Part shown: piece by piece, positions 8,635 through 17,725 of the stretch
Layout of the letters: every line of letters starts with the position of its first letter
Position numbering within the stretch: position 1 is the first letter of the stretch
DNA from: Streptomyces sp. JH34
Lineage (GTDB): Bacteria > Actinomycetota > Actinomycetes > Streptomycetales > Streptomycetaceae
Reading direction: 5' to 3'
DNA: 64,000 bases
Assembly (NCBI RefSeq): GCF_029428875.1
Contig: NZ_JAJSOO010000001.1
Coordinates: 6,978,501-7,042,500 of the forward strand
Translations under genes and position numbers: made by a program
Notes under the pieces: generated by a model
What the model was told of the DNA's origin: nothing
Databases searched by the model: none
The model's input: the letters and a program-made list of their open reading frames with translations, nothing else

Positions 8635-10840
8635 AACGTCCCTGCTCGCTCAGCGTCCGGATCACCTGGGCAGCCGACGTCCCGAACCCCGTGGGCCCTT
8701 TGAGGCGCCACGGGGCGCCGGTACCCCTCCGCAGATCCTCCTCGCGGTAGCGCCGGCAGTGCCGGTGCCAGGTCAGGATGCCCGCCAGCCAGTGCCTGAG
8801 CTCCAGCACATAGCCCGCCAGCGTCTCCCGGGCCTCGGCGTCCAGGCCGAAGTCGTCGTACAGCACCGGTAGTTCGTGCTCGGCAACATGCTGGAACTGC
8901 TGCATCCGCCCCTTCATCAGGTCGTGCACGATCGCCACCCCCGTCGGGTAGTCCACCCCGAAGAAGTTCTGCACGACCAGGACCCCGTTGTGCACCTCGC
9001 CCTCGTACTCGATCTCCTTCTGGTAGGAGAACAGGTCGTTGAGCAGGCACGCGTAGTCGGCCGCCGCGTTCTCCAGGGACCGCAGCGGACCACTGCGGTA
9101 GACCTCGTCAGGCACCTTCCTGCCGTGTCCCAGCCGGCACAGGCTCATCGTGAGGTCCGAACCGAACGTGGCACGGCGCATCTCCATGTAGTCCACCGGG
9201 TCGGGAACCCGGTTCTGCGCCTGGTTCGCCAGCTCCCACAGCCAGCTCGCGGTCATCGATTCCACGGCATCCCGGAACGTGCGCCGCGCAGCCTCGTCCA
9301 TCGGTCCCGCCGTCCGCCCCCAGAGGTCGGCCAGCCCTCGTTCCAGCGCGTTGACCGGCTCGGGCACGGAGGTCCCGACGAGCGGCATGAAGAGCGACAG
9401 CCGCTCGTTGGCGAGCCGTGCCCCCGCCAGATCACGGGCCCGGCCGTGCACCACCGGGAACCAGTCGTCGCCGTACGTCCCCCAGGTCAGCCACCCCGAC
9501 GACAGGTCCAGCTCCTCCGGTGTCGCGTCGGGGTGCAGGCCCGCCGCGCACAGCGGCAGATCCGTCGCGATCAGCCGTTCCTCGTCCCAGATGTGCGAAC
9601 CCGGCACGCCGGGCTGCGCGTCCAGCAGCCCCATACGCCGTGACCACTCCACGATCCGCACCCGTGCCCCGCCCAGATGCGGGCTCGGCGTGGTGGTGAA
9701 CGGCATCTCGAAGTCCGGCAGCAAGGACGGCCCCACGCGCTGGAACGGGACGTGGGCGTGGCCGCGGAACCGTGCCGACTCCGAGCGGGGGGTGAGGCGG
9801 ATGGACGCGGCGGCCATCCCGAAACCGGACAGGGCCTGGGTGGCCGGGGCCCCGCCGTTCATGTAGCGGCTGGACCGCAAGTGCCACTCGTGCCCTCCGG
9901 ACTGCCAGTCCTGGAGACCCTTGACGTACCCGAGGACCGCGATGGTCTCGTCGGGGCTCAGACCCTTCTCCGCGCAGAGGGGCGGAAGTTCGGTGAGAGC
10001 CGTGTTCTCGAACTGGTGGAGGCGAGAGGTCAGCAGATCATTGACGGCGTCCGCCGCCTCCTGGGTCGAGCAGTTCAGGAACCTCTCCAGCACCAGCACG
10101 CCGTTGCTGTTCTCGCCCTCGTCCTCGACCTCACGCTGGTACGAGAAGAGGTCGTTGCGCAGATGCACCGCGTCGGAGAACGCGTCCCGCAGCACCCTCA
10201 GCGGACGGGCGTCCGCCAGTGAGGCGGGGACTTCCGCGTTCGCGGCGTACTCCACCAGGCCCGCCGACCACGGGGCGCCGCCCACCTTGCGCCGCATCTC
10301 GATGTACTCGACGGGATTGGCGATCCTGCCCTCGTCGATGTTCGAGAGCTCCCACAAGGACTCGTTGAGCAGATTCTCCGTCGACTCCGCGAACCGGGCC
10401 CGCCAGGCGTCCGACATGGCGGGAACCGTCCTCGCCCACAGGTCCGCCAGTCCCGCCTCCACCGGATTGGCGGGCTCCGGCGTCGCCCCGCCCCGCTCCA
10501 TCGGCATGAAGGCGGGCAGCCGGCCCAGACAGCTCTTCGCGCCCTCACGGTCCGGAGTGCGTTTGAACAGCTCCAGGAAGTGGTCGTCGAAGAAGAAGAC
10601 CCACACGTACCAGTCGGTGACCAGGGACAGGGCCTCGGACGAGCAGTCGGGATGGGTGTACGCGCAGAGCAGCGCGTAGTCATGGGACTCGAGGTCCTTC
10701 TCCTCCCAGATTCCCGACCCCTCCAGCATCCCCATCCCGCGCGCCCACTCCCGCGTGTGACTACGGGCCGCCTCCAGATGGGGGTTGAGACGCGCCGGGT
10801 ACGGCACGTAGAAGTCCGGCAGTGAGAAGGGCTGTGCCAT
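8597..10840 (-). CDS. geoA: Geosmin synthase (germacradienol/geosmin synthase)
   Basis: A 747-residue bifunctional class I terpene cyclase. The N-terminal half (~1-330) has the metal motifs DDHFLE (85-90) and NDLFSYQREVEDEGE (229-243) and converts farnesyl diphosphate to germacradienol. The C-terminal half (~370-730) has the variant motif DDWFP (459-463) and NDLFSYQKEIEYEGE (601-615) and yields geosmin. Full length and motif order match known geosmin synthases. The ATG at 10840 has GGAAAGG upstream. It is monocistronic and divergent from the amidase gene. The 3' end overlaps the opposite gene. Confidence 0.96.
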   Translation of the reverse strand: MAQPFSLPDFYVPYPARLNPHLEAARSHTREWARGMGMLEGSGIWEEKDLESHDYALLCAYTHPDCSSEALSLVTDWYVWVFFFDDHFLELFKRTPDREGAKSCLGRLPAFMPMERGGATPEPANPVEAGLADLWARTVPAMSDAWRARFAESTENLLNESLWELSNIDEGRIANPVEYIEMRRKVGGAPWSAGLVEYAANAEVPASLADARPLRVLRDAFSDAVHLRNDLFSYQREVEDEGENSNGVLVLERFLNCSTQEAADAVNDLLTSRLHQFENTALTELPPLCAEKGLSPDETIAVLGYVKGLQDWQSGGHEWHLRSSRYMNGGAPATQALSGFGMAAASIRLTPRSESARFRGHAHVPFQRVGPSLLPDFEMPFTTTPSPHLGGARVRIVEWSRRMGLLDAQPGVPGSHIWDEERLIATDLPLCAAGLHPDATPEELDLSSGWLTWGTYGDDWFPVVHGRARDLAGARLANERLSLFMPLVGTSVPEPVNALERGLADLWGRTAGPMDEAARRTFRDAVESMTASWLWELANQAQNRVPDPVDYMEMRRATFGSDLTMSLCRLGHGRKVPDEVYRSGPLRSLENAAADYACLLNDLFSYQKEIEYEGEVHNGVLVVQNFFGVDYPTGVAIVHDLMKGRMQQFQHVAEHELPVLYDDFGLDAEARETLAGYVLELRHWLAGILTWHRHCRRYREEDLRRGTGAPWRLKGPTGFGTSAAQVIRTLSEQGRFSPAGTVRRAGV

Positions 10841-11081
10841 GTGCGTCCGGCCTTTCCGAGCACTCGGTGCGGTCCACGAGGACCGGTCCTGTCGGCGCCA
10901 GCACTACCCCTCGGCCATCCGGGGCACGCGCAGCGCGAGATAGTCACACAAGCTCAGGTTCCGCGGCACACTGCACTCTTGACTCACCAACACCTCCCGC
11001 CACAGAGTGACCGCCGACCGAGGAACACGGGGAGCGTCGACCGGCGAACGCTCCGCCGCCGCTGGCTCACGAAGGGTTGTC

Positions 11082-12413
11082 ATGACGTCGAAGCAGAGGA
11101 TCAGACTCGCGCTCGCACTGACCACGGCGGGAGCGCTCGGCGTGGCGCTCCTCTCCCCGGCAGCGGCCGGCGCGGACACCGTACGACCGGAGTGCCCGCG
11201 GACCCTGGCCTGCGACTGGGTCCCCGCGGCCTACCAGCAGACCGGAGACCCGGAGGACAAGGACACCTACGGCAACTACGACACGGCGAACCGGCCCGTC
11301 AGCAGCCCCGTCAAGTTCATCGTCCTGCACGACACGGAGGTCGACTACGACACCACCCTGAAGATCTTCCAGAACCCGGCCAACCAGACCTCCGCCCACT
11401 ACGTGGTGCGCTCGGCCGACGGCCACGTCACACAGATGGTGAGGAACAAGGACGTCGCCTGGCAGGCGGGCAACTGGTACCTGAACACCCACTCCATCGG
11501 CATCGAGCAGGAGGGCGTCGCGGCGGAGGGCGCCAAGTGGTACACCCCCGAGATGTACCGTTCCACCGCACGACTGGTGCGGCACCTGGCCGCGAAGTAC
11601 GACATCCCACTCGACCGGCAGCACATCCTCGGGCACGACGGTGTGCCACCCACCAGCGCAGCCGGAACCAAGAACATGCACTGGGACCCGGGCCCCTACT
11701 GGGACTGGAACCGCTTCATGGCACTCCTCGGCGCGCCCACCGTGCCCACCGCCCCCAAGGACAGCGAACTGATCACCGTCAGCGCGGACTTCGCCAGGAA
11801 CCAACAGGAGTTCCGCGACTGCGAGAAGAGCGTCGACCTGCCCCGGCAGGGCAGCAGCGCGGTCCCGCTGCACACGGAACCGTCCGCTGACGCGCCGCTC
11901 TTCTCCGACCCGGGGCTGCACCCCGACGGCTCGCCGGGGACGAACTGCGCCGCGGACTGGGGCAGCAAGATCAGTGCCACCCAGCAGGCCGTCGTCGCCG
12001 ACAGAGCACCGGGCTGGACCGCCATCTGGTGGTACGGCGACAAGGCGTGGTTCAGCACCCCGCCCGGGAGCCGGGTCACCACCCCGACCCGTGGCAGTGT
12101 CGTGCGGCCGAAGGAGGGCAAGGCCGAGGTGCCGGTGTACGGCGTGGCCTACCCGGAGAAGGCCGAGTACCCCACGGACTTCGTCAAGCCGACCGTGGGC
12201 ACCCCACTCGTCTACACCATCAAGGCGGGGCAGGCCTTCCCCGGGGGTGGCGAAGCCCCCAACGGCTACTTCTACGCGCCGACGATCGACGCCTCGAAGC
12301 CGTACGACCACACCTACTTCAGCGGCTCCCAGAAGTACGTGACGGTCCAGATCGGCCACCGCATCGGCTTCGTCAAGGCGACCGACGTGGACGTGGTCCG
12401 AGCCGGCTCATGA
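11082..12413 (+). CDS. Secreted N-acetylmuramoyl-L-alanine amidase
   Basis: A 443-residue exported peptidoglycan amidase. A signal peptide (RIRLALALTTAGALGVALLS, cleavage near AAAGA) precedes an Amidase_2/PGRP-type domain at ~60-225 with zinc ligands in FIVLHDTE and in ILGHDG, plus the conserved HSIGIEQEG stretch. The C-terminal ~200 residues have Trp/Cys-containing segments of no assigned family. The start at 11082 follows GAAGGG by 5 bases; the longer frame to 11007 lacks a ribosome site and would bury the signal peptide. It likely trims peptidoglycan during growth or development. A strong hairpin follows. Confidence 0.88.
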   Translation: MTSKQRIRLALALTTAGALGVALLSPAAAGADTVRPECPRTLACDWVPAAYQQTGDPEDKDTYGNYDTANRPVSSPVKFIVLHDTEVDYDTTLKIFQNPANQTSAHYVVRSADGHVTQMVRNKDVAWQAGNWYLNTHSIGIEQEGVAAEGAKWYTPEMYRSTARLVRHLAAKYDIPLDRQHILGHDGVPPTSAAGTKNMHWDPGPYWDWNRFMALLGAPTVPTAPKDSELITVSADFARNQQEFRDCEKSVDLPRQGSSAVPLHTEPSADAPLFSDPGLHPDGSPGTNCAADWGSKISATQQAVVADRAPGWTAIWWYGDKAWFSTPPGSRVTTPTRGSVVRPKEGKAEVPVYGVAYPEKAEYPTDFVKPTVGTPLVYTIKAGQAFPGGGEAPNGYFYAPTIDASKPYDHTYFSGSQKYVTVQIGHRIGFVKATDVDVVRAGS

Positions 12414-12436
12414 CCGAGCGCTGACATGGCGAAACG

Positions 12437-12480
12437 GCGCGCTGCGGGACCCGTGTGTCGGCACCGGTCCCGCAGCGCGC
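12437..12480. terminator. Bidirectional terminator, 15-bp stem
   Basis: Perfect inverted repeat, arms 12437-12451 and 12466-12480, 14-base loop, between the convergent amidase and phosphotransferase genes; TTCCCCC follows on the plus strand. Confidence 0.75.
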
Positions 12481-12515
12481 TTCCCCCGTCCGTCAGGCCG
12501 GTCCATCCGGCGTGG

Positions 12516-13652
12516 TCAGCGTGTACCCACCGCCGCGCGCACGGCCCGCCGGGCCATCGCGCAGTCGTCGTGCAGCCTGCGCAGAAGCAGGCGCTGCTCC
12601 TCGCCGGAGGACAGCACACCCTGCCGCGCCTGGCCACCACCGGCCGGAGCGCCCTCGCGCATGGCACGCTGGACAGCCGTCTCGTACGTACGGATCTCCC
12701 GCGTCAGCACGATCATGAGGTTGACCAGGAAGGCGTCACGGGCCGCAGCGCCCGACGCCTGGGCCAGCTGGCTGATCTGGCGTCGTGACGACGGTGCGTC
12801 CCCGAGCACGGCCCAGAGCGTCGCCAGGTCGTACCCGGGCAGATACCAGCCGGCGTGCTCCCAGTCGACGAGCACCGGCCCCGTGGGCGGCAGCAGGATG
12901 TTCGAAAGCAGGGCGTCACCGTGGCAGAACTGCCCCATGCCCTGCCGTCCACCGGCATGGGCCAGACCGTGCAGCAGCTTCTGCAGATCACCCAGATCAC
13001 GGTCCCTGAAGAGCCCCAGCTCGTGATAGTGGGCGATGCGTGCGGCGTAGTCCAGCGGTGCGTCGAACAGACCGGCGGGCGGCCTCCAGGCGTTGACCCG
13101 GCTGACCGCTCCGAGGACGGCGCGCAGATCCGCGCGGGGCGGCGCCTCCGCCGGATGCCTCGTCAGCGCCGCGACCCGACCGGGCATCCGCTCGATCACC
13201 AGGGTGCAGTTCTCCGGGTCCGCTGCGATGAGGCGGGGCACCCGGACCGGCGGGCGGTGCCTGACGAAGGCACGGTATGCAGCTATTTCGTGCCGGAACC
13301 GCTCGGTCCACGCGGGGGAGTGATCGAGTAAACACTTCGCCACCGCGGTCGCGCGGCCGGTGGTGCCCACGACGAGGACCGAGCGCCCGCTGCGTCGCAG
13401 CACCTGCACCGGATTGAACTCCGGACAGATGCGGTGCACCGAGGCGATGGCCATCCGGAGCTGCGCGCCCTGAGCTCCCGACAAATCCAGCCTGCCACTG
13501 AGCGGTTGCGAGCCCGGACCCGCCGCCCGCCGGGTCCGACCCGTACCGGACGCCGGTGACGCGGCGCGGGGGTCGAGATACGGCCCGCCACCCGCCCCCA
13601 GAGGACGAAGCGGCCGGGGCGGGGCGGACACGGGGGACGATGCTGTGTACAT
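12516..13652 (-). CDS. Aminoglycoside phosphotransferase-family kinase, TTA-containing
   Basis: A 378-residue protein with a choline/aminoglycoside kinase fold at ~65-330: probable nucleotide Lys in ATAVAK (106), catalytic loop HGDALLSN (His244, Asp246, Asn251) and metal Asp263 in LVDWEHAGW. The first ~55 residues are Pro/Gly/Arg-rich and probably disordered. The substrate is unknown; many Streptomyces members are not resistance enzymes. Leu108 is encoded by TTA (13329-13331, complement), so translation should depend on the bldA tRNA. The start at 13652 is preceded by GAAGGGA; an in-frame extension to 13772 is less likely. Confidence 0.82.
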   Translation of the reverse strand: MYTASSPVSAPPRPLRPLGAGGGPYLDPRAASPASGTGRTRRAAGPGSQPLSGRLDLSGAQGAQLRMAIASVHRICPEFNPVQVLRRSGRSVLVVGTTGRATAVAKCLLDHSPAWTERFRHEIAAYRAFVRHRPPVRVPRLIAADPENCTLVIERMPGRVAALTRHPAEAPPRADLRAVLGAVSRVNAWRPPAGLFDAPLDYAARIAHYHELGLFRDRDLGDLQKLLHGLAHAGGRQGMGQFCHGDALLSNILLPPTGPVLVDWEHAGWYLPGYDLATLWAVLGDAPSSRRQISQLAQASGAAARDAFLVNLMIVLTREIRTYETAVQRAMREGAPAGGGQARQGVLSSGEEQRLLLRRLHDDCAMARRAVRAAVGTR

Positions 13653-13802
13653 GGGCGAGACAGATCCCTTCGTGCGCCGACAAGTTGCCTGCGCCGCACC
13701 GTCCGACGGCCGATCGGCACCCTGGGGAGTACCTAGGGCTGCCGGGCGGGGTGGCGCTTTCCTACCTGACACCGGCGCGCGGGTGGCACAACATCTAGCG
13801 CC

Positions 13803-13827
13803 CCCTGGCGAACCCTGGCGAATATTC
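13803..13827. repeat. Tandem 10-bp repeat and palindrome upstream of the NsdA-like gene
   Basis: CCCTGGCGAA occurs twice back to back (13803-13812 and 13813-13822), overlapping the palindrome GAATATTC (13820-13827), about 60 bases before the regulator start. It could be an operator or part of the promoter. Function not known. Confidence 0.45.
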
Positions 13828-13883
13828 TCCCGGCATCCGCCGGGGGGCTAGGGTCAAGTCAGCCGAGAACCTGGGGGCTTGAC

Positions 13884-15380
13884 GTGACCGGAGAACCCAA
13901 CACCCGCCTGTCCGACCTGTTCGGCCTGGCCGGCTGGTCCAAGGGCGAACTCGCGAGAATGGTGAACAGGCAGGCGGCGGCCATGGGCCACCTCCAACTC
14001 GCCACCGACACCTCGCGGGTCCGGCGCTGGATCGACATGGGGGAGTCCCCCCGCGATCCCGTGCCGGAAGTGCTGGCGGCTCTGTTCACCGAGCGACTCG
14101 GCCGTGTCGTGACCATCGAGGACCTCGGGTTCGGCCGGCGCGGGCGTGTGGGGAAACGGCGAAAGGCCGGGACCGAAGACAATCCCGACGGCTTGCCGTG
14201 GGCGCCCGAACGGACGGCAGCGGTCCTCACCGAATTCACGGGAATGGACCTCATGCTCAACCGACGCGGCTTGGTGGGCGCGGGCGCCGCGCTCGCCGCC
14301 GGCTCAGCCATCACCGGCGCCATGCACGACTGGCTGCACTCCGAGCCCGCTCCGGCGGCCCGGGCCACCCGTCTCAACGACCCCTTGTACGCCGACAACG
14401 CCGGCTTCGACCTGTACGAGGCCGCGCCCGTAGGTTCGGAGGAGATCGCGGCCCTCGAGCACTCGGTCGAGGTGTTCCGGGCCTGGGACGCCTCCAGAGG
14501 AGGCGGACTCCAGCGCAAGGCCGTCGTGGGCCAGCTCAACGAAGTGGGCGGCATGCTCGCCTACCGCCACCCCGAGCACCTGCAGCGCCGCCTCTGGGGC
14601 GTCGCCGCAAACCTCGCGGTCCTCGCCGGCTGGATGTCCCACGACGTCGGCCTCGAACCCACCGCCCAGAAGTACTTCGTGATCGCCGCGCACGCGGCGC
14701 GCGAGGGCGGCGACCGTCCACGCGCGGGTGAGGCGCTCTCCCGCGCCGCTCGCCAGATGGTCCACCTGGGCCGGCCGGACGACGCCCTGGACCTGATGAA
14801 GCTCGCCAAGACCGGTTCCGGGGAGGAGACCCTGCCCCGCACGCGGGCGATGCTGCACACCATCGAGGCCTGGGCGCAGGCGTCGATGGGGCACGGGCAG
14901 GCCATGAAGCGCACACTCGGCGAGGCCGAGGAGCTCTTCGTGTCGGACAAGGGCGATGTGCCGCCGCCGAGTTGGATGCAGATGTTCGACGAGGCGGACA
15001 TGCACGGGATGCAGGCGCTCGCCTTCCGCACGCTGGCCGAACACGACCCGGGCGCAGCCTCCACCGCGCAGCGGCACGCCAAGCAGGCACTTGATCTGCG
15101 GATGAACGGCCGCCAGCGGTCCAAGATCTTCGACTACATCTCGCTCGCCTCGGCGTGCTTCATCGCCAACGACCCCGAACAGGCCGACCGCTACGCACGG
15201 CTCGCCCTGATGTCGATGGGGGAGACGTCCTCGCACCGCACCTGGGACCGGCTGCGCGAGATGTACCGGCTCACCGGCCAGTTCGCCGGATACGCCAAGA
15301 TCGAGGACCTGCGTGAGGAGATCGAACGCGCCCTCCCGCCGAGCGCGTCCCACAAGAAGGCCAAAGGTTCCCGGGTCTGA
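13884..15380 (+). CDS. nsdA: NsdA-like TPR regulator of sporulation/antibiotic production
   Basis: A 498-residue protein resembling NsdA, a negative regulator of sporulation and antibiotic synthesis in Streptomyces. The N-terminal ~85 residues form a helix-turn-helix-like region (TRLSDLFGLAGWSKGELARMVNRQA, then VRRWIDMGESPRDPVPEVL). The conserved LMLNRRGLVGAGAALAAGS segment follows, then a TPR-like helical repeat region (~190-480). The GTG at 13884 follows a G-rich site (CTGGGGGC). It stands alone, divergent from the phosphotransferase. The NsdA identity rests on recalled family features; a paralogue is possible. Confidence 0.75.
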   Translation: MTGEPNTRLSDLFGLAGWSKGELARMVNRQAAAMGHLQLATDTSRVRRWIDMGESPRDPVPEVLAALFTERLGRVVTIEDLGFGRRGRVGKRRKAGTEDNPDGLPWAPERTAAVLTEFTGMDLMLNRRGLVGAGAALAAGSAITGAMHDWLHSEPAPAARATRLNDPLYADNAGFDLYEAAPVGSEEIAALEHSVEVFRAWDASRGGGLQRKAVVGQLNEVGGMLAYRHPEHLQRRLWGVAANLAVLAGWMSHDVGLEPTAQKYFVIAAHAAREGGDRPRAGEALSRAARQMVHLGRPDDALDLMKLAKTGSGEETLPRTRAMLHTIEAWAQASMGHGQAMKRTLGEAEELFVSDKGDVPPPSWMQMFDEADMHGMQALAFRTLAEHDPGAASTAQRHAKQALDLRMNGRQRSKIFDYISLASACFIANDPEQADRYARLALMSMGETSSHRTWDRLREMYRLTGQFAGYAKIEDLREEIERALPPSASHKKAKGSRV

Positions 15381-15452
15381 GGCACGACTGCCGTCGGGCC
15401 CAGCACACGGGCGGTCGAGGTCCGGGGCGTTCCGGCCGGCCGGCAGTCCTGG

Positions 15453-16886
15453 TCACGCCTCGACGCGGGCCACCAGCACGCAGGCGTCGTCGGGCCGTTC
15501 GTCCGTACCGAGCTCCTCGACCATGATCCGCACGCATTCCTGTGCGGTACGGGCCCGCGTGAACCGAGGCGCCAGTCCCAGCAGCATGTCCGGACCGGCG
15601 TTCCGGTCGCTGTGCCGTGTCAGTCCGTCGGTGTGGAGTACGAGCACATCGCCCGGCAGCAGGTCCATCCGGTCCTGCTCATAGGTGACTCCCGAGGTCG
15701 CCCCGAGCAGAACCCCGTCCGGCGCGGGCAGGGGGCATCCCACTCCGTTGCGGAAGAGCAGCGGCGCGGGGTGGCCTGCCTGCGCCCACTCGAGGGTGCC
15801 GGTCACGGGATCGAAGCGGCAGCACACGGCGCTGCCCAGAGCGGGTTGCGCGGAGCATTCGATCAGCTGGTTGAGATGGCCCATGACCTGGCCCGGGTCG
15901 ACACCGGCGACGGCCATGCCCCGCAGGGCGCCGAGCAGCATCGCCATGGCCGAGGTGGCGGGGATCCCGTGGCCGGTGAGGTCCCCGACGGTGAGCAGCG
16001 TCCTGCCGTCCGGGAGTGGCAGCGCGTCGTACCAGTCGCCGCCGATCAGCTCGCTCGAACCGGACGGCAGGTAATGGGCCGCGATGTCCAGAACGCTCGT
16101 CCCCCGGCCAGGTATCGGCAGCGAGCCCCGCCACGGCGGCAGTACGGCTTCCTGGAGCTGTACCGCCATCCGGTGTTCGGCCCGGGCCATCTGCTCCCGA
16201 TGACGCATCGTGTCCTGGGTCCTGCCCACGAGGTGCTCACCGCGCCTCAGCCTGCTCACATCGCGCAGGACCGCCCACATCGACGCGGTGCAGCCGTCCG
16301 GGTCGAGAACGGGTTCGCCCATCATGTGCAGCGTCCGCATGTCGCCGTCGGGCAGCAGGATCCGGAATTCGCCGTCTATCGGCCGGCCGTCGACCAGGCA
16401 GTCGGTCACCATGGACGTCAGGAGGGGTTGATCCTCCGCGAGGAGCACCGACGGCAGTTCGTCCAGGGACAGCGCTCCGGTTCCAGGCGTCCTGCCGAAG
16501 ATCTGAAAGAGTTCGTCGGACCAGCTGACCTCGTCGGTGAGCAGATTCCACTCCGCGCTTCCCACTCTGCTCAGGAGGGAGCCCGTCGGCGGCCCGGCCG
16601 GTGTGCGGACTGACCTGCCGCCCGCGGGCTCGCCGGTCGCGCTGCCGGGGATGCCGTCCCGCAGCTGTCCCAGATGCTCGCCGAGGTCGTCGAGCTGATG
16701 GACGGCGAGGTCGCAGAGCGCCCGCTGCCAGCGCAGATGGGGATCGTCGTCGTCGATCACGGAGGCGTCGCGCCGCACGGCGTCCACATCGCCGCGCAGG
16801 AGCCGCGTCCGGTTGATCAGGGCGTCGACGGCTTGCCGCTCGGGCGGTTGTGGGGCGGGGCGGTCCGCAGACAGATGGGACGGCAT
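15453..16886 (-). CDS. PAS-domain PP2C/SpoIIE-type serine phosphatase
   Basis: A 477-residue signalling phosphatase. An N-terminal helical segment precedes a PAS-like domain (~115-225, EVSWSDELFQIFGRTPG to GCTASMWAVLRDVSRL) and a SpoIIE/RsbU catalytic domain (~255-475) with metal-binding GGDWYDALPL, VGDLTGHGIPA, HTDGLTR and a terminal DDACVLV. Such enzymes dephosphorylate anti-anti-sigma factors to free alternative sigma factors. No anti-sigma or anti-anti-sigma gene is nearby. The start at 16886 is supported by CGGAG 6 bases before the ATG; the open frame runs back to 17669 but this extension would overlap the L33 gene. Confidence 0.87.
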   Translation of the reverse strand: MPSHLSADRPAPQPPERQAVDALINRTRLLRGDVDAVRRDASVIDDDDPHLRWQRALCDLAVHQLDDLGEHLGQLRDGIPGSATGEPAGGRSVRTPAGPPTGSLLSRVGSAEWNLLTDEVSWSDELFQIFGRTPGTGALSLDELPSVLLAEDQPLLTSMVTDCLVDGRPIDGEFRILLPDGDMRTLHMMGEPVLDPDGCTASMWAVLRDVSRLRRGEHLVGRTQDTMRHREQMARAEHRMAVQLQEAVLPPWRGSLPIPGRGTSVLDIAAHYLPSGSSELIGGDWYDALPLPDGRTLLTVGDLTGHGIPATSAMAMLLGALRGMAVAGVDPGQVMGHLNQLIECSAQPALGSAVCCRFDPVTGTLEWAQAGHPAPLLFRNGVGCPLPAPDGVLLGATSGVTYEQDRMDLLPGDVLVLHTDGLTRHSDRNAGPDMLLGLAPRFTRARTAQECVRIMVEELGTDERPDDACVLVARVEA

Positions 16887-17386
16887 CTGGTACTCCGATA
16901 CAGGCGGTACGGCCGGTTCGTGGGGGTGGACCGAACACGACTGTTGCACAGGCTCGGGAGCCCCGTAAGGGGTTTGGCAACACTCGATGCGTTCTTGCTC
17001 CTGGCATATGCCATCGGCTGGGTGGAGCGAGGGTCCGCCGAACACCCTTGCCCCTTGCGGGGGTTGACGCAAGTCAACCGGCGTGAGCGGCCCGGCGTAC
17101 GCCCGCGCACGCGGACCCGTGCGGCTCGCACCGGTCGGGATCAGGGCGTATCCGGGGTGGCGCGGGCTCGTCGGCGGGCGCGGACGGGTGCCACCGATCC
17201 TGGATGTCGAGAAGGTGTTCGGTGTGATGGTCGGAGGTTCGTCGACCGGCCGTTCGGATCCTGGTGCGCCGGAGGGGGCTCCATCGAGGGAATGGCGGCG
17301 CACCTGTACGTGTTGTGCCGACCAAGAACTGAAAACGACACCCATTCCCATCCTGGGGGCGGGGTCGGATCCTGTCTGGAGGTCCC
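16887..17386. other. 500-bp gap between divergent phosphatase and L33 genes
   Basis: No convincing gene. It must hold the promoters of both flanking genes. It contains a perfect hairpin with a GCAA tetraloop (arms 17062-17068 and 17073-17079, GGTTGAC/GTCAACC) and a weak dyad at 17330-17350 near the L33 gene. The rest shows no repeat or recognised site. Confidence 0.5.
17330..17350 (+). promoter_or_regulatory. Possible zinc-regulator (Zur) operator before rpmG
   Basis: The 21-base element beginning TGAAAACGACA and ending CATTCCCA has imperfect dyad symmetry with TG/CA ends. It lies 36 bases before the zinc-independent L33 gene, where Zur boxes are found in other Streptomyces. The right half matches poorly, so this is tentative. 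Confidence 0.3.
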
Positions 17387-17551
17387 ATGGCGCGCAGTGA
17401 GACCAGGCCCGTCGTCCTGCTCCGGTCAACGGCCGGAACCGGCCATACCTATGCGACGCGGAAGAACCGGCGCAACGATCCCGACCGGCTGGAGCTTCGG
17501 AAGTTCGATCCGGCCGCGGGGCGTCACGTCGTGTTCCGCGAGATCCGCTGA
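17387..17551 (+). CDS. rpmG: 50S ribosomal protein L33, cysteine-free form
   Basis: A 54-residue protein, basic and without any cysteine, matching bacterial L33: MARSETRPVVLLRSTAGTGH, then TYATRKNRRNDPDRLELRKF and a terminal FREIR. The two CxxC zinc knuckles of the paralogous form are absent. Cysteine-free L33 usually replaces the zinc form when zinc is scarce and is often Zur-controlled. GGAGG lies 4 bases before the ATG. It is a single gene here, without the L28/S14/S18/L31 partners seen in some zinc regulons. Confidence 0.93.
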   Translation: MARSETRPVVLLRSTAGTGHTYATRKNRRNDPDRLELRKFDPAAGRHVVFREIR

Positions 17552-17640
17552 CGGCCGGCTGAATCGCCGTCGCGTGGCCGCTGGGCGTGCTCCGGCCTGC
17601 AGGGTCGTGGTGCGGATCACACGGCCGGGCGGCGATTTCC

Positions 17641-17666
17641 GGAACGGCGGGCGGTGGTTTATCGTT
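17641..17666 (+). promoter_or_regulatory. Possible ECF/SigR-type promoter
   Basis: GGAAC (17641-17645) and GTT (17664-17666) are separated by 18 bases, matching the SigR-type arrangement GGAAT-N18-GTT apart from one base. It is placed just before two hairpins in a region with no open reading frame. No experimental support. Confidence 0.3.
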
Positions 17667-17671
17667 CATCT

Positions 17672-17725
17672 ATACGTGGGCGTGAGGGCCTGACGGCAAT
17701 CGGCCCTCACCTCCGCGCACGAGCT
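17672..17725 (+). ncRNA. Candidate small structured RNA, 5' hairpin segment
   Basis: Between the L33 stop and the convergent TPR gene there is no gene, but a 9-bp perfect hairpin (GTGAGGGCC at 17682-17690 with GGCCCTCAC at 17702-17710) is followed within 16 bases by an intrinsic terminator (17726-17768). Promoter, stem-loop and terminator together would give a transcript of about 95 bases. It could also be just the 3' untranslated region of rpmG. It does not match the 6C RNA pattern I know. Confidence 0.3.
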
